Assembly (NCBI RefSeq): GCF_001659605.2
Contig: NC_035162.2
Location: 30,012,153 to 30,076,152 of the forward strand
Direction of reading: 5' to 3'
From: Manihot esculenta
Taxonomy: Eukaryota; Streptophyta; Magnoliopsida; Malpighiales; Euphorbiaceae
DNA: 64,000 nucleotides
The notes below the pieces were generated by a model. The model ran no database searches. It saw only the letters and a list, made by a program, of their open reading frames with translations, and was not told the origin of the DNA. The translations under genes and the position numbers were made by a program. The first letter of the stretch is position 1. Every line of letters begins with the position of its first letter. Below are positions 22,194 to 33,339 of the stretch, piece after piece.

Positions 22194-25100
22194 CTGCAGG
22201 TACTCTAACATTCCATTAACTCTCTCCGTTTGTCTGTCTGTCTGAGGATGATAACTTGAGGACATCGCCAAGTTGGTGCCCAACAGCTTGAACAGCTCCG
22301 ACCAAAATGACCATGTAAATCTTGCATCACGGTCACTAACTATGCTCTTCGGGATCCCCCAGTATTTTACCACATGCTTGAAAAATACTTTAGCAATCTC
22401 CTCTATCGAGCAATATTTTGACACTGGCACGAACGTGGTATATTTGGAAAACCTGTCGACATCACCAGGATGTGATCAAATTCCCCTACTTGTGGGAGTC
22501 CTGCGATAAAGTCAATGGAAACATTTTCCCATGGCCTAATCGGCATTGATAATGGCTGTAATAACCCTGCTGGTTTCTGTCTGTCTGCCTTATCCTGTTG
22601 ACACACCAAACAAGTCTTTGTATACTCTTGGACATCAGTCACCATTTTCGGCCAAAAGTACCCCTGCTTCAGAAGTGCTAAAGTACGCTGCCACCCTGAA
22701 TGGCCAGTCCACCTAGTGTCATGACATTCCTTTAACAACAAGCGTCTAAGTTCCCCGGCTTTAGGAACATAGATTTTGTTCCCTCTTGTCATGATCAAGT
22801 CCGCTTTTAACTAAAATTGCCTTGTTTTGCCATTGTCCATTAGTTTCCTTAAGGCTATGGCTTGGGTATCCTTTTGTAATTCTTCCCGAATCCTTTCTTT
22901 CAATGTTGTCCCTGCTACGCTCTGCGACAAATGAGCTATCCGCTTCAGAGTTGCTATCTCAAGTTTCCTGCTTAAAGCATCAGCCACTCTATTAGAACTT
23001 CCTGGGTTGTACACAAACTGGAAATCAAACTCAGATAAACATTCGTGCCACCTTGCTTGCTTAGGTGTTAGTCTCGGCTGAGAAAAGAAATGGCTGACAC
23101 CCGTGTTGTCTGTCTTGACCATAAACTTTGATCCCAATAAGTAATGTCTCCACGTTCTTAGACAATGAATCACTGCTAACAACTCCTTCTCTTGGGCTAT
23201 ATATCAAACTTTCGTTTCCTTCAACTTTCAGCTCTTAAATGCTACTGAATGTCCTTCTTGCATGAGTACTCCTTCTAGTGCCAGGTTGGAAGCATCTGTC
23301 TGCACCTCAAAAGGTTTACTCATGTCGGGGAGAGCTAATACTGGTTCAACCATCATCGTGTTCTTCACATCATCAAAAACTGCTTGGCACTCGTCCGTCC
23401 ACTGCCACTTGTTTCCCTTCTTAAGGAGCTCTGTGAGGGGACACACCTTTTGGGAATATGCCCTCACAAATCGCCTGTAATAGTTTGCCAATCCCAAGAA
23501 GGATCTCAACTCTGCTATACCTCTGGGTACCTTCCAATCTTGAATGGATTTTACTTTACCCTGGTCCATGCTTATTTTTCCCTGCTCGACCACATGACCC
23601 AAGAACTTGATTCTGGCCAACATTTCTCTTTCTTGACGAAGAGATTATTCTCCCTCAATTTCTCGAATACTAAACTAAGATGTTCCCTGTGTTCTTTCAG
23701 TGAAGAGCTATATACCACAATATCGTCAAGATAGACCACCACAAATTTGTCAAGATATTCATGAAAAACCTGGTTCATCAAAGTGCAAAAAGTAGCAGGG
23801 GCGTTTGTTAGTCCAAAAGACATAACTAGAAACTCAAAAGCACCATATCGTGTCACACATGTTGTTTTGGGCTCGTCCCCCTCTTTAATCCGAACTTGAT
23901 GATACCCTGATCGAAGATCCAACTTGGTAAAAAACTTTGCCTGACCCAATTGGTCAAACAAATCTGCTATCAAGGGGATAGGATACTTATTTCGCACTGT
24001 CACCTTATTCAGAGCTCGATAATCCACACACAACCTTAGGCTTCCGACTTGTTTCTTTTGAAAAAGCACAGGAGCCCCAAAGGGGGCTTTTGCTGGTCAT
24101 ATAAACCCAGTTTCTAGTAACTCATCCAACTGTTTTCTCAATTCCGCCAGTTCTGGGGGTGCCATCCGGTAAAGCGCCTTTGCTGGAGCCTTTGTGCCCG
24201 GTAGCAACTCTATTTCGTGATCAATACTTCGACGAGGTGGCAAAATAGACGACAACTTATCTGGCATAACATCCTTGTATCTTAACATCACGTCCCTGAT
24301 CTCAAGGGGATATGTAGACATCTCCCCCTCTTCCTTCATAACTGGAACCATCCCGTACGTCGGCTCCTTGCCTCACCCCCTTCTTAAATTGTAACGCTGA
24401 AATCAACTTCTTCTCACAAATCGGACTGAAAGTGGTGGGTACCACACACGGTCTGTCTCCCATGAGGAGAAGACAGTCGGCTGAGGGAATCGGCACTGCC
24501 CGTGCTGTCTTAAGAAATTCCATTCCAATCACTACATCAAAGTCATCAATGGCGTTACTGTGAAGTTCACCTCTCCTTTCCACGGTCCCATTTCACAAGC
24601 TACTGATTGAGCCACGCCTACCGTATTTTGTGCCTTGGAATTAACTGCTTTTATCTTCCCCTTGTCTGCTTTGATCTTCAGTTCAAAATAAGAAACCAAC
24701 GAATCAGCTATAAAGTTGTCAATAGCTCCCGTATCAACTAAGGCTCTGGCTAACTTCCCGTTGATAGTCAAATCCACATACATTAATCCCCTCTCAGAGG
24801 ATTTGCTGGCTTTTTGCTTTTCCATAGCTCCAAGAAAACGAAGAGCCCCTACCATAGATTGATCATTGTCCACTTCTTTCTGTTCTTCCTCTTCATTTCC
24901 CTTCTCTTCCTCTTGTAGAGTTCGTAGGGAATTCAACACCTCTTTATGAGGGCAATCTACCATTCGATGGGGTCCAAGACATAAGAAGCACTTTACCTTA
25001 AGTCTTGGCAATGAGAACGAACTTGATCCTTGGGGTCGACTACCCTGTGATCCTGTAGAGCTCAATTCCCTTCCTTGAAAATAAGGTTTCGAGTTCACAT

Positions 25101-26249
25101 TACCACTCCAGTTCCTTCTTTCTACCCCTCCAGTAGTGTCATTCAGTCGATTTGCTCCCCCATTTTGGCCTTCACCCACTTGTTAGGGTGAGGGTCTTGC
25201 CCCATAGTAGAATTGAGCTTCTGCTTATAATCCTCTAGGCCCTCAGTTGCCCCTATAACTGCATCGACATCTGTCACCTTCTGTCTCATTAATTCATTCT
25301 TAGCCTAAGGTTTCAACCCTTTCATAAAGTTGTAAAACCGATCCTCCTCCAGCATGTTCTCTATATTTAGCATGAGACGTGAGAAGTCCCTCACATAATC
25401 TCGAATCGCACCTGTTTGCTGTAGCTCTCCCAACTTGCACCGTGCATCATATGCCATATTCTCCGGACAAAATTGAGCTCTTAACTCCTTGGCGAACATG
25501 TCTCACGATGTAACTTGGTTTGCCCCCGGCCCCGCTTTCACTATTTTATTACGCCACCACAATTTAGCATCATCAACCAAGTACAAGGGTAAGATCAACA
25601 GCTTGTCCTCCTCGGACTCTCGCTTGGTAACTCTAAAGAACAACTCCATGTCAAAAAGAAAATTGTCTACTTCTTTTGCATCCCTTACTCCGCCGAAAGC
25701 TTTCAGCACCGGGACCTTTGTCCTCTCTGCCCCACAAGTTTTCATGCCATTGCTCCTCGTAACCTTCATAATTGTGTTCACCCTCGCATCAAGCTCTTCC
25801 AGTTTACCTTGGAACGTGTCCATCATCTCTTTGACATTATCATTTACCGTATCGATGGTCTCTTTAGCACCATCTCTAATCTCGTCAACAACCCCTACCA
25901 AAGAGGTATGAGCATCAAAAATAGATTTGAGAGTTTCCATTATGCCTCCCACTTGAGAGGCCACTGCCTCCCATTCTGTCATTTTGGACTCCAGATCACC
26001 CCACCGGGTGTCCTTCACTTGAAAAGGATTTTGGGTGGCCTCAAGCTCTATTGGCTCACCCTCACCTCTAGCCGATTTGGCCCTCTTAGCCGATCGTCGT
26101 TCATTTTCTTTCTCTAGCGCCTCAATGCGCTTATAAGCAAAATCAAACTCCAATACCATCCCCTCTTGGGTGGCATAGTCACTCAATAGAGCAACAATGT
26201 TCTCAACCCTTCTCTCAAGGGCATCGATGCGTGTGGTAGATTTTGTCAT
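22194..26249 (-). pseudogene. Element D gag-pol (gag, protease, RT, RNase H, integrase core), broken
   Basis: Gag starts at ATG 26249, about 28 nt after the primer-binding site, and begins MTKSTTRIDALERR, with a predicted helical N-terminus. The zinc knuckle CFLCLGPHRMVDC is near 25000-24960 and the protease triplet DTG (ALVDTGAIDNF) near 24740. RT runs 24069-23572 with LCVDYRALN and YLDDIVVYS. RNase H has [11 protein letters not shown] (about 23300) and the KTDNTGV and NRVADALSR blocks (23182-22811). Integrase has the H/C zinc-binding region (H-DTRWTGHSG...CLVCQ), then DFIAGLP, VSDRDARFT and HPQTDRQTERVN. Two of the stops replace conserved tryptophans in gag (near 25500 and 25304), and several frame changes follow. 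Not functional. Confidence 0.85.
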
Positions 26250-26276
26250 ACCTCCACACTATTCTCGATCGTTCTT

Positions 26277-26288
26277 GCTCTGATACCA
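26277..26288 (-). other. Element D primer-binding site, initiator tRNA-Met
   Basis: On the minus strand TGGTATCAGAGC starts two bases inside the right LTR. This is the exact complement of the 3' end of plant initiator methionine tRNA. Confidence 0.9.
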
Positions 26289-26290
26289 AT

Positions 26291-26934
26291 TGTCACGGTT
26301 TTAGATTTTGACACTGGCCTGGAACCGTGTGGCACTTGGTTTGAACTCTTTTCAAGCCAAGTCAGCCAAGCTCTCTACGCGTTCACCTGGACAAAGGAAC
26401 GTAAAAGTTAGGACCTCCTGCCCCATTCTCGTAAAAATGGGAAATACCATAGTTATCATATGAAAATATCATGATCGGATAATTATAGCAATACAAGCAC
26501 ATCAACAAGCAACCAAGCACAAAGATTTATTGAATGGGCTACTTATTTTATTCCAGAGGCAAAATAGTCATTGCACAGTCATGTCAACGATCTATTCCCA
26601 ACTTGCAGACAGGAGAGAACGCCTGCAAGAAGAGAAGGCACAATCCAGGGACTCAACAAGCCTACGGTGGCCAATCGGGCCTAGCCCTTGCTGGTAACCA
26701 ACTAGTCACTCCCCCCTAAAGAGCCTTAAGAACAAGTAGAACTATGGTGGGAGGAGACATCAATATGTCTGAGGTGACACCCCCCTTTAATAAATAAATA
26801 AAAAGGAATTACAAGAAACTGACACGACCCTTTTCTTACTACTAATTGCTACTAATTTATTTCATTATTGTTTTCCAGAAATTCTAATATTGAAAAATTA
26901 CATTTTTGGTCCCTAAAACTCTATGACCCTGACA
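26291..26934 (-). repeat. Element D right LTR (5' LTR of the minus-strand element)
   Basis: Starts TGTCACGGTTTT, ends CCCTGACA, and pairs with 20121-20763. Adjacent to the primer-binding site, so it is the 5' LTR of the minus-strand element. Confidence 0.9.
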
Positions 26935-27290
26935 ATGTGGATGTTATGTTGTTCTACCTTTTATGTAGGTATGTTTGGAAAGTCAGGAACTTTGGTGTAT
27001 TTGAAGATATACCTCCTAACCCTTTGGTAACTCTTGAAAGGGCTCAGAATTATCTTGATGAGTTAATCATTTTGGCAACTCCACAATCTCATTCTTTGCC
27101 ACAACAGCAATTGGTATCCATCAGTCCAAAGGTCTGGAGCCCTTCTCTTGCTGGCTTTTTAAAAATTAATGTAGTTTGCAGATTTTGAAAGTGTCTCTTC
27201 TTGAGCTAGTGCGAGTTTAGGGGTAAGGAATCCTAGCGGTTTGCTGTTGGATGAATTTGCAAAATCTTTCTATTGTGTTATAAAAATTAA
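26935..27290 (+). pseudogene. LINE remnant, plus strand, downstream part
   Basis: Continues the LINE text cut at 20120: MFGKSG (near 26970), then WSPSLAGFLKINV (27138-27178), the start of the RNase H-like domain seen at the end of plant LINEs. It then fades into AT-rich sequence near 27290, which may be its 3' end. Stops and frameshifts make it a fossil. Confidence 0.7.
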
Positions 27291-28179
27291 ATAATTTTTT
27301 TTTAAATCGTTTTTTCGACAACCTACACCATAACGTGAGGATAATGGAGTGGGCTTCATCTCAGTGGACTGTGAATAGGCTGGATCATACTATGGGAAGC
27401 CCAAGCTCTGAAGTGACGTCCCTCTTTCCCAATACAAAGTCAATAGGCTGTTGAAGTAGAGACATGGCTCAATCCTTGCAGTTGATCTATTGGACCTCTA
27501 TCCATAGCTTGATTCTGCTGGTAATTTATTCCAAATCTATAAAGCCCGAGTCTAATAAACCTTTCACTGTTATGGATAATATGATATTAACACTTTGTTT
27601 AGACTTTTATGAGAGATGAAAGACAACAAGAACAGGAACGAATTTATTTTTTATTTTTAATCTTCTTCCTGTCTTATATCTAATTTTTTAAAAAAGAAAA
27701 TCTCTCCAAATAAATAAATAAAAATAAATACTATTTCCTTTTCTCTCTTTTTTTTTTTTCGATTCATAAAAAAAAAGTATGATAGGAATTCCATTTGATT
27801 TTCTGTGGATAATAAGTTGGATGGTGGCAGCCTGTTGGATAAGTTGTCAGCAATGGCTGATCGATGAGCCCTTTCTTTTGTCAATTTAAAAAATTATTAA
27901 AAAGAGCTCATTACTAAAATCGGAAAATTCTTCTTTTTTATGATTTTTTATCAATATTTTTTTCTTAAATTTAATTTACATTAACTTTTTATTCAACAAA
28001 AGAAAGGAAGGGAAAACAAATATTCAGAAATTAATCAAACGATAATAAATCATCCTTACAGTACAATTGCACAAACTATAGACTATATCCTCTTCCAGAA
28101 GTATTGAAAGAGAAGATAAATCCCAAATCTAAAACAAAATTTACAACGGAAATAAACACACTTTAAATCATCAATACAA
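27291..28179. other. Spacer downstream of RPT2
   Basis: Lies between the LINE remnant and the RPT2 stop codon (the gene runs right to left). The first 300 bases are of mixed composition without a recognisable frame. The rest is AT-rich with poly-A/T runs. The part nearest 28179 should hold the RPT2 3' UTR. I see no canonical AATAAA on the minus strand close to the stop. Confidence 0.5.
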
Positions 28180-30265
28180 TCAAGAAACGGAGAACCTTCT
28201 TCTTCTTGGCTTGGAAATGTCAACACCAACATTATCATCAATGTTAGAAGTATCCTTAGATCCATGTTTGAAAGGATTCAACTTTCCTAATGTCTTGGAC
28301 ATTGATGAGAAGAAGGTGGGCTTCCGAGGACCACCCTTCCCGGAAGTCCCTTGATTGCTGTTGTTCTTCTGCATATCCGATATGACAAGCTTCATCTTCA
28401 TGAGCTCCGATCTCAAAGCCTCGTTCTCTCTGATCAGAGACACATCCGTCGCCTGCAATTGATTCCTTGTATTGCCAACGCCAGCTTCTGGCGTGCTGCG
28501 TTCGTCCATCCCACTTCTTAGCTTCAGCTGATCATAGTATAACGCATGCAAAACAATCTGTACAGGCAATCGTTTGTTTTGTGAGGCATGAAGTCGAGCT
28601 TCGTGGGAAAGCTTTAACGTGTCCATTACACTGCACACCTTCTCTCGCTCTATCTCGTCAAGGTTCGGATGGGCCTGACAGATCAAATCAAATAGCAGTT
28701 AGCGTTTGAATGCTTGTCTTTTTAACAGGATCTAATGTCTTAAAAGGAATATTTTCAATTACCTTCAGATAGATGTCAATGGCACGGTAGAGATCATCAT
28801 CGACTTTCCTAGCTCCTTTGGGAACTAGAATGGCGATTCCATTGAATTTGGAGATACCGAGTTCTCCATAGGTGGCAATCTCGCCGAGATAGGCGTCTAC
28901 GGTCTTTGCAACTCTTTGCATCCCCGTAGAACAAGTATCCTTGAAATCGCCACCGCTGAAGACAGCCATGGTCTTCTCCTTCTCCACGAACCCAGATATG
29001 ATCCTCCTCACGCTCTCTAGATCAAAGAGTCTCTCGCCATCGTAAGTGAAAGACAAGACCAGAAGATCGTCCACTGTAACGTGCTCTAGTATTGCAGAGA
29101 TTCGTTTCTCTAGCTCGTTCTTGCAGGAGTTGGAGGCTTTGAGGAAGATGGCAGACCGGAGAAGGCAGCAGAGAAAGTTGATCGGGAAAGCAGCTTTTTC
29201 AGAAGGCAAGAGAGAGACTATTGATTGTAGAAGCTCCCGTTGGCAGCTCCTGATGTCGGAGTCGTCAGGATCCATGGACTTGGCTTGCCCAGAATGATCT
29301 CGAACCAGATCTCGAAGATTTCTCTCCGTGTAAGTTATGAGAGCACTCGCTAGGGTTAGTGCTTTAGCTCCCCGTTTCTTCATTGCAGAAATAATCTTCC
29401 CCACAAATTCTACATCTAAAATCGAGAGCTCCTCCGTCCACCAGTTGGGAGGCGACCGGCTTGGAAAGTTTGCCTCGTTACAGGCCTAAAGCCCAAAACA
29501 GACACCACCTCAGCACAACAAGAACAAGATTTTCATTTTTCAATAACACTTGAAATACAGAAGCATACCTTAACGCTGATAACATCTGCACATCTCTGAA
29601 GAATTTTGAGATCTTCAGCCATGGGAAGGAGATCTTCGCAAGATTTCAAGACGACAATAGCACCGGAGAGGCTAGACAAGGCAACCTGAGCAAGGAAATC
29701 TTCTGTACGACCAGAGAGGTTATTGTCGCAGTATAAATCAGTCATCTGGAGATATTCAGAAGCACAGCGAAGAGCAGCAACATTATGAACAGTGATTTCG
29801 AAGTTGACCCCATAGCAGAATTTTGCAGCTTTCTCAAACATTTCAGGGCCTCCAGGTATCTCAGAGAGATTGATTCTTGTAAGGTCTGGTTCTGTCGATT
29901 CCATTATCAGTTTCCTTATGTAGTTGCTCTTTGCCACAAGCATGAACTGTCCCAAAAAGGAATCTTAATTAACCATGCATAATAATCCTTCATCTATTTA
30001 TCCTCAAAATACAAGGAAAAGGTGTAGAACTGATTTGATCCATGTACCTTGTGAAGAGCGAAGCTGGCTTCTCCAACTTCAACCACAACATCTGTTGGAA
30101 TTTCTTGAGAAAACACCCTGAAATTAACAGGTTTTGTAAAGAAAGATCAATAATTAACCTGAGGATGGTGTCGTAGAAGCTTGATCAAGGATTTGAAGCT
30201 TACCATTGACCTGTTCTCTCCATGGCAATGGAGAGTCTGCTGTTGCTTCTGAGAGGGGTAGCCAT
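28180..30265 (-). CDS. RPT2: RPT2-like BTB/NPH3 phototropism protein, five exons
   Basis: Spliced minus-strand gene. The coding exons are 30265-30204, 30117-30048, 29946-29569, 29485-28763 and 28674-28180. All four introns are short (83-101 bp), with GT and AG ends. The sum is 1728 nt, 575 residues. Residues about 27-130 form the BTB domain (PTDVVVEVGEASFALHKFML, with the adjoining VAKSNYIRKL). The NPH3 domain runs from WWTEELSILD (about 185) to about 457 and includes LYRAIDIYLKAHPNL and the KLSHEARLHASQN block. A coiled coil follows (about 490-514, RENEALRSELMKMK). The extreme C-terminus KPRRRRFSVS matches Arabidopsis RPT2, as do the start, the ERTGQWVFSQ motif and the length (593 residues there). 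In Arabidopsis RPT2 binds phototropin 1 and NPH3 at the plasma membrane and adjusts phototropism, leaf flattening and chloroplast accumulation. The penultimate serine (here 573) is the proposed 14-3-3 site. The start is the first ATG of the conserved frame. No break seen, so it looks functional. Assignment over other NPH3 paralogues is strong; the splice sites are my reading. Confidence 0.93.
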
Positions 30266-30326
30266 TTCTGCTGACTGAAATAAGGAAGGATGTTTAAGAT
30301 CCGAGGTGATGAGTTATGCAGAGATT

Positions 30327-30333
30327 CTTTATA
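30327..30333 (-). promoter_or_regulatory. Candidate TATA box of RPT2
   Basis: Minus-strand TATAAAG lies 62-68 bp upstream of the proposed ATG at 30265, which would leave a 5' UTR of about 30 nt. Plausible, but an upstream start site cannot be excluded. Confidence 0.4.
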
Positions 30334-30379
30334 GAATTGATTTATTAATAATCCGTTTATCTACTGAAAATTTCACTTT

Positions 30380-30480
30380 TTTAAGATAGTTTCTTGGACT
30401 ATTCTACCCCCATCCAATCCAATAGGCGAACTATTCTTTGACCATTCCACCTCTATCTAATCCAATAGCAAACTCACTTT
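30380..30480 (-). promoter_or_regulatory. Twin CCAAT-type repeats upstream of RPT2
   Basis: Two imperfect copies of a roughly 50-bp unit, each with ccattc/attctacc-like text and ending in 'aatccaatag' (about 30415-30424 and 30460-30469). They give two CCAAT boxes on the plus strand (ATTGG towards the gene), 150-205 bp upstream of the ATG. Confidence 0.35.
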
Positions 30481-30589
30481 TCATTAGCAAAATTCCCAGA
30501 AAAAAAAATTAAAAAGTGAAATTAATTAAAGTTCAACCAATAGAATCAAATTAAATACACATACAAATTTATATTTAAAATTAGAGTTA

Positions 30590-31010
30590 ACATTTATTCA
30601 GTTTGATTTAAAACACCATCAAATTCAAAAAATTAAAAATTAAAATTTTTTTTATAAAAATTAAATTTATTTTGATAAAAATTAAACTGAATTAAATCGA
30701 TTTAATTCAATTTGATTTAATTAGTAGAATATTTTAATAAATTTTTTATTTTTTTATATTTTTTTAATATTTTAAAATTTAATTAAAATATTTTAATTAT
30801 AATTATGATCTAATCTTTTTATATTATCAAAAATAATATATTATTAACACTAATCAATTTGATTTGATTTTTTTAATAAAAATCGAACCAAATTAAAATA
30901 TTTAAAATTTTTGAAATTAAAAATTAAACCGAATAGAAATAAATAATAAATTAAACTACATCTTTAAATTAATTCTATTTAATCAATTTTTTCAATTTAA
31001 ACGGAATATT
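30590..31010. repeat. Dispersed AT-rich repeat, copy 2
   Basis: Second copy of the repeat at 14936-15370, in the same orientation and clearly diverged. It lies 5' of RPT2, beyond the presumed promoter. Family not identified. Confidence 0.65.
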
Positions 31011-31266
31011 ATTTTTCATTTTTATTTGAAATTACTGCAGTAAGATATTTAATTTAGTGTATTTTTATTTAAATTAATATAAAATTTTAATTTAATCTCA
31101 ATTTAAGCCTTACCGTAACAAACCATAGAATTTTGCTATTATATGAATTAACATAAGTTAAAAATATCAATAATTATTAATTATAAAAGAATATAATAAT
31201 AAATAAAAATTATGAATACTAATAAAAATTTATTTTTATTAATAATATTTATTATTAATAGTAATT

Positions 31267-31340
31267 ATTTTATGATAAAATTATGATTATAAAAAAATAG
31301 TAATTATTTTTTATTAATAATCATAATTTTATCATAAAAT
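31267..31340. repeat. Perfect inverted repeat, 23-bp arms
   Basis: The left arm ATTTTATGATAAAATTATGA... (31267-31289) is the exact reverse complement of 31318-31340, with a 28-bp loop. Partial complementarity continues outward. It may be the core of a decayed foldback MITE. Confidence 0.8.
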
Positions 31341-32953
31341 ATTTATAACTATAATTTTACTGTTGTTAATTGTGGCCATAAACATAGCAAATTAAATTTA
31401 TTATTATATTTTACATACATCAATAACAGTAACTATTAATATTTCTATTATATTTTAGTTTATATAACAATAAAATTAATATTAATGTAAAATATTTTAT
31501 TACTAATTTTAATATTTATTGTAATGTTTAAAAATTAGAATTCGTGAGATATTTTTTTATTTAGATAAAAAATTAGAAAAACCGTATTTATGTTTTAAGT
31601 TAATTAAATTTCTTGCTTTCTTAGTTCAAAAATTAAAAAAAAAAAAATCAATTTCCAGATTTTTCTTCAGTTTTAGATTGAATTGAGTAAAAATTGAAAA
31701 TCTTAAACTAATTTAATAAATAAAAATATATGAAATTAAACTTTCTCAATAAGTTCGATGTGTAATTTGGTTACTCACTTTGTCTTAAAAAATTGTATTA
31801 CCCCAACTTTAGTTTTATTATTCTATTTAATTCTTCAACATTCAAATTTAATTTCTACAATTTGTATGTATCTGAGTAAATCTCATTTCAAAAAAAAAAA
31901 TAATTAAAAATTAAAAAAATAATATGCATATAATTTTATATTATAAAAATTAAATTAATTATAATTTAAAAGTTGAAAGAGGAAATATATTAAAAATAAA
32001 GTTAATGGATAATATGACTCTTCGTGCAAACATGAGGTGAGAAATTATACATTTAGTCTTCTCAATAAATTAAATTTAAATTTTACTTATCATTTTTATC
32101 CTAAATTTAGATAAATGTATCACAATTATCCCTTAATTTTAATTTGCATATAAGAAAAATTTTTAAATTTCAAAATAACTTATTTTCTTTAAATTCTTTA
32201 TAAAAATATCCATAATGATCATAAATTATAGTCATGTAATTTTCTTTATAATTAAATTAAAATTTAATTTTTATTTATTTATTTTATATTTATTTGAGTT
32301 TACAGTTAATTTAAAATTTTGCAATTTGATTTTAAGATGATTTTATAATTTTTTTTATTTATTTTAGTGCAAAAAATATTATATTTTACTTTATTTTAAT
32401 TGTATTTAACACTGCTTAACATGGTTGATTTTTTTATTGGTATTATATTTATATTTTATTTCTATTTATGTTAATATTAAATTTTATATTATTTTATAAA
32501 TACATTTTATCTAAAAATTACTTAGTATTAGAAATTTTATGATATAATTTAAAATTAACATATGATTGTAATATAATTATTTAAATTGAAAATAATTTTA
32601 AATTGAATCGAATAAATTAAATATTAAAATTTTAATATTTAAAAAATTAAATTAAATTGATTTTAAATAAAAATTAATTAATTATTTTAATATATTCTTA
32701 TATTTTTTTTTTAAATATGTAAAGGTTAATTATAATTTTTTTTAAATAATGAAAACACACGGAGACATCATATGACCAAGTTTTGGAAAATGGAGGATAA
32801 AGTGGGGAATTGAGTTGGAATTGTAACGAAGTAATCATTAAACATCAAAATCCAACATTATTTCCGCGAAGGCCAGACAGGATGGAATGGGAATGTCTCT
32901 GTCAGTTAAACAAGTGGCTAGGATTTTCACCTAAAGTTTTGGTCACCAAGCCT

Positions 32954-33086
32954 CCACGTCATCCCGTCGACCACCTCTTCCACGCCACCGCTCTGACTGT
33001 TTTGTTCCCTTGGATAACATGGTGGGCCTCTCCCGTAGCTCATTCTCCTACTATTACTTGTACACCTGGCACTTTATTCCACGTGG
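32954..33086. promoter_or_regulatory. ACGT/G-box elements in a GC-rich island
   Basis: A perfect palindromic G-box CCACGTGG at 33079-33086 and a CCACGTCA element at 32954-32961 lie in the only GC-richer stretch of a 3-kb AT-rich spacer (about 32860-33115). Such sites bind bZIP and bHLH factors (for example HY5 or PIF proteins). No target gene is visible on either side, so a regulatory role is inference. Confidence 0.35.
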
Positions 33087-33339
33087 TCCACTCATATTCA
33101 TGAAACGGATATCCGTCGTTGTACATACAATTATTTTCTTAATTATTTTTTTTCTCTCCATCTCTTTAGAGAATAATCGCTAAGAATGGTTCATGCATAC
33201 CCATAGACAATAACCGTACCATGACTGGCTATAGATTACTCTATGACTAATACATTTCCACCCTTAAAATTTATCCAAAAATAATTTATGGCACTTTAAA
33301 ATTTAAAAATATCATAGAATATTTTTGATATGCAACTTT

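Larger units (their letters stand above)
20121..26934 (-). mobile_element. Decayed chromodomain Ty3/gypsy element (Galadriel-like?), element D
   Basis: Two similar LTRs (643 and 644 bp) with TGTCA...TGACA ends enclose, on the minus strand, a primer-binding site, gag, protease, RT, RNase H, integrase and a C-terminal chromodomain. It interrupts the plus-strand LINE. Flanking 5-mers (ACATA and ATGTG) do not match, so the target duplication has decayed or the ends were rearranged. The clade assignment rests on the chromodomain style (YLVKWNG) and short LTRs and is tentative. A 660-bp Tekay-type LTR is inserted in its integrase at 21534-22193. Confidence 0.85.

Noticed and set aside
20121..26934. 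Perfect target-site duplication for element D
   Set aside because: The flanking 5-mers ACATA and ATGTG differ at three positions, so I do not claim one.
28467..28709. Plus-strand open frames across RPT2 (also 29046-29297, 29785-29982)
   Set aside because: Antisense shadows of well-conserved RPT2 exons.
32400..32760. Possible matrix-attachment or origin region because of extreme AT content
   Set aside because: Much of the window has the same composition and no specific motif sets this part apart.
32810..33103. 97-codon open frame in the GC-richer island
   Set aside because: No homology recognised and no supporting exon structure. The region looks more like a regulatory or promoter remnant.
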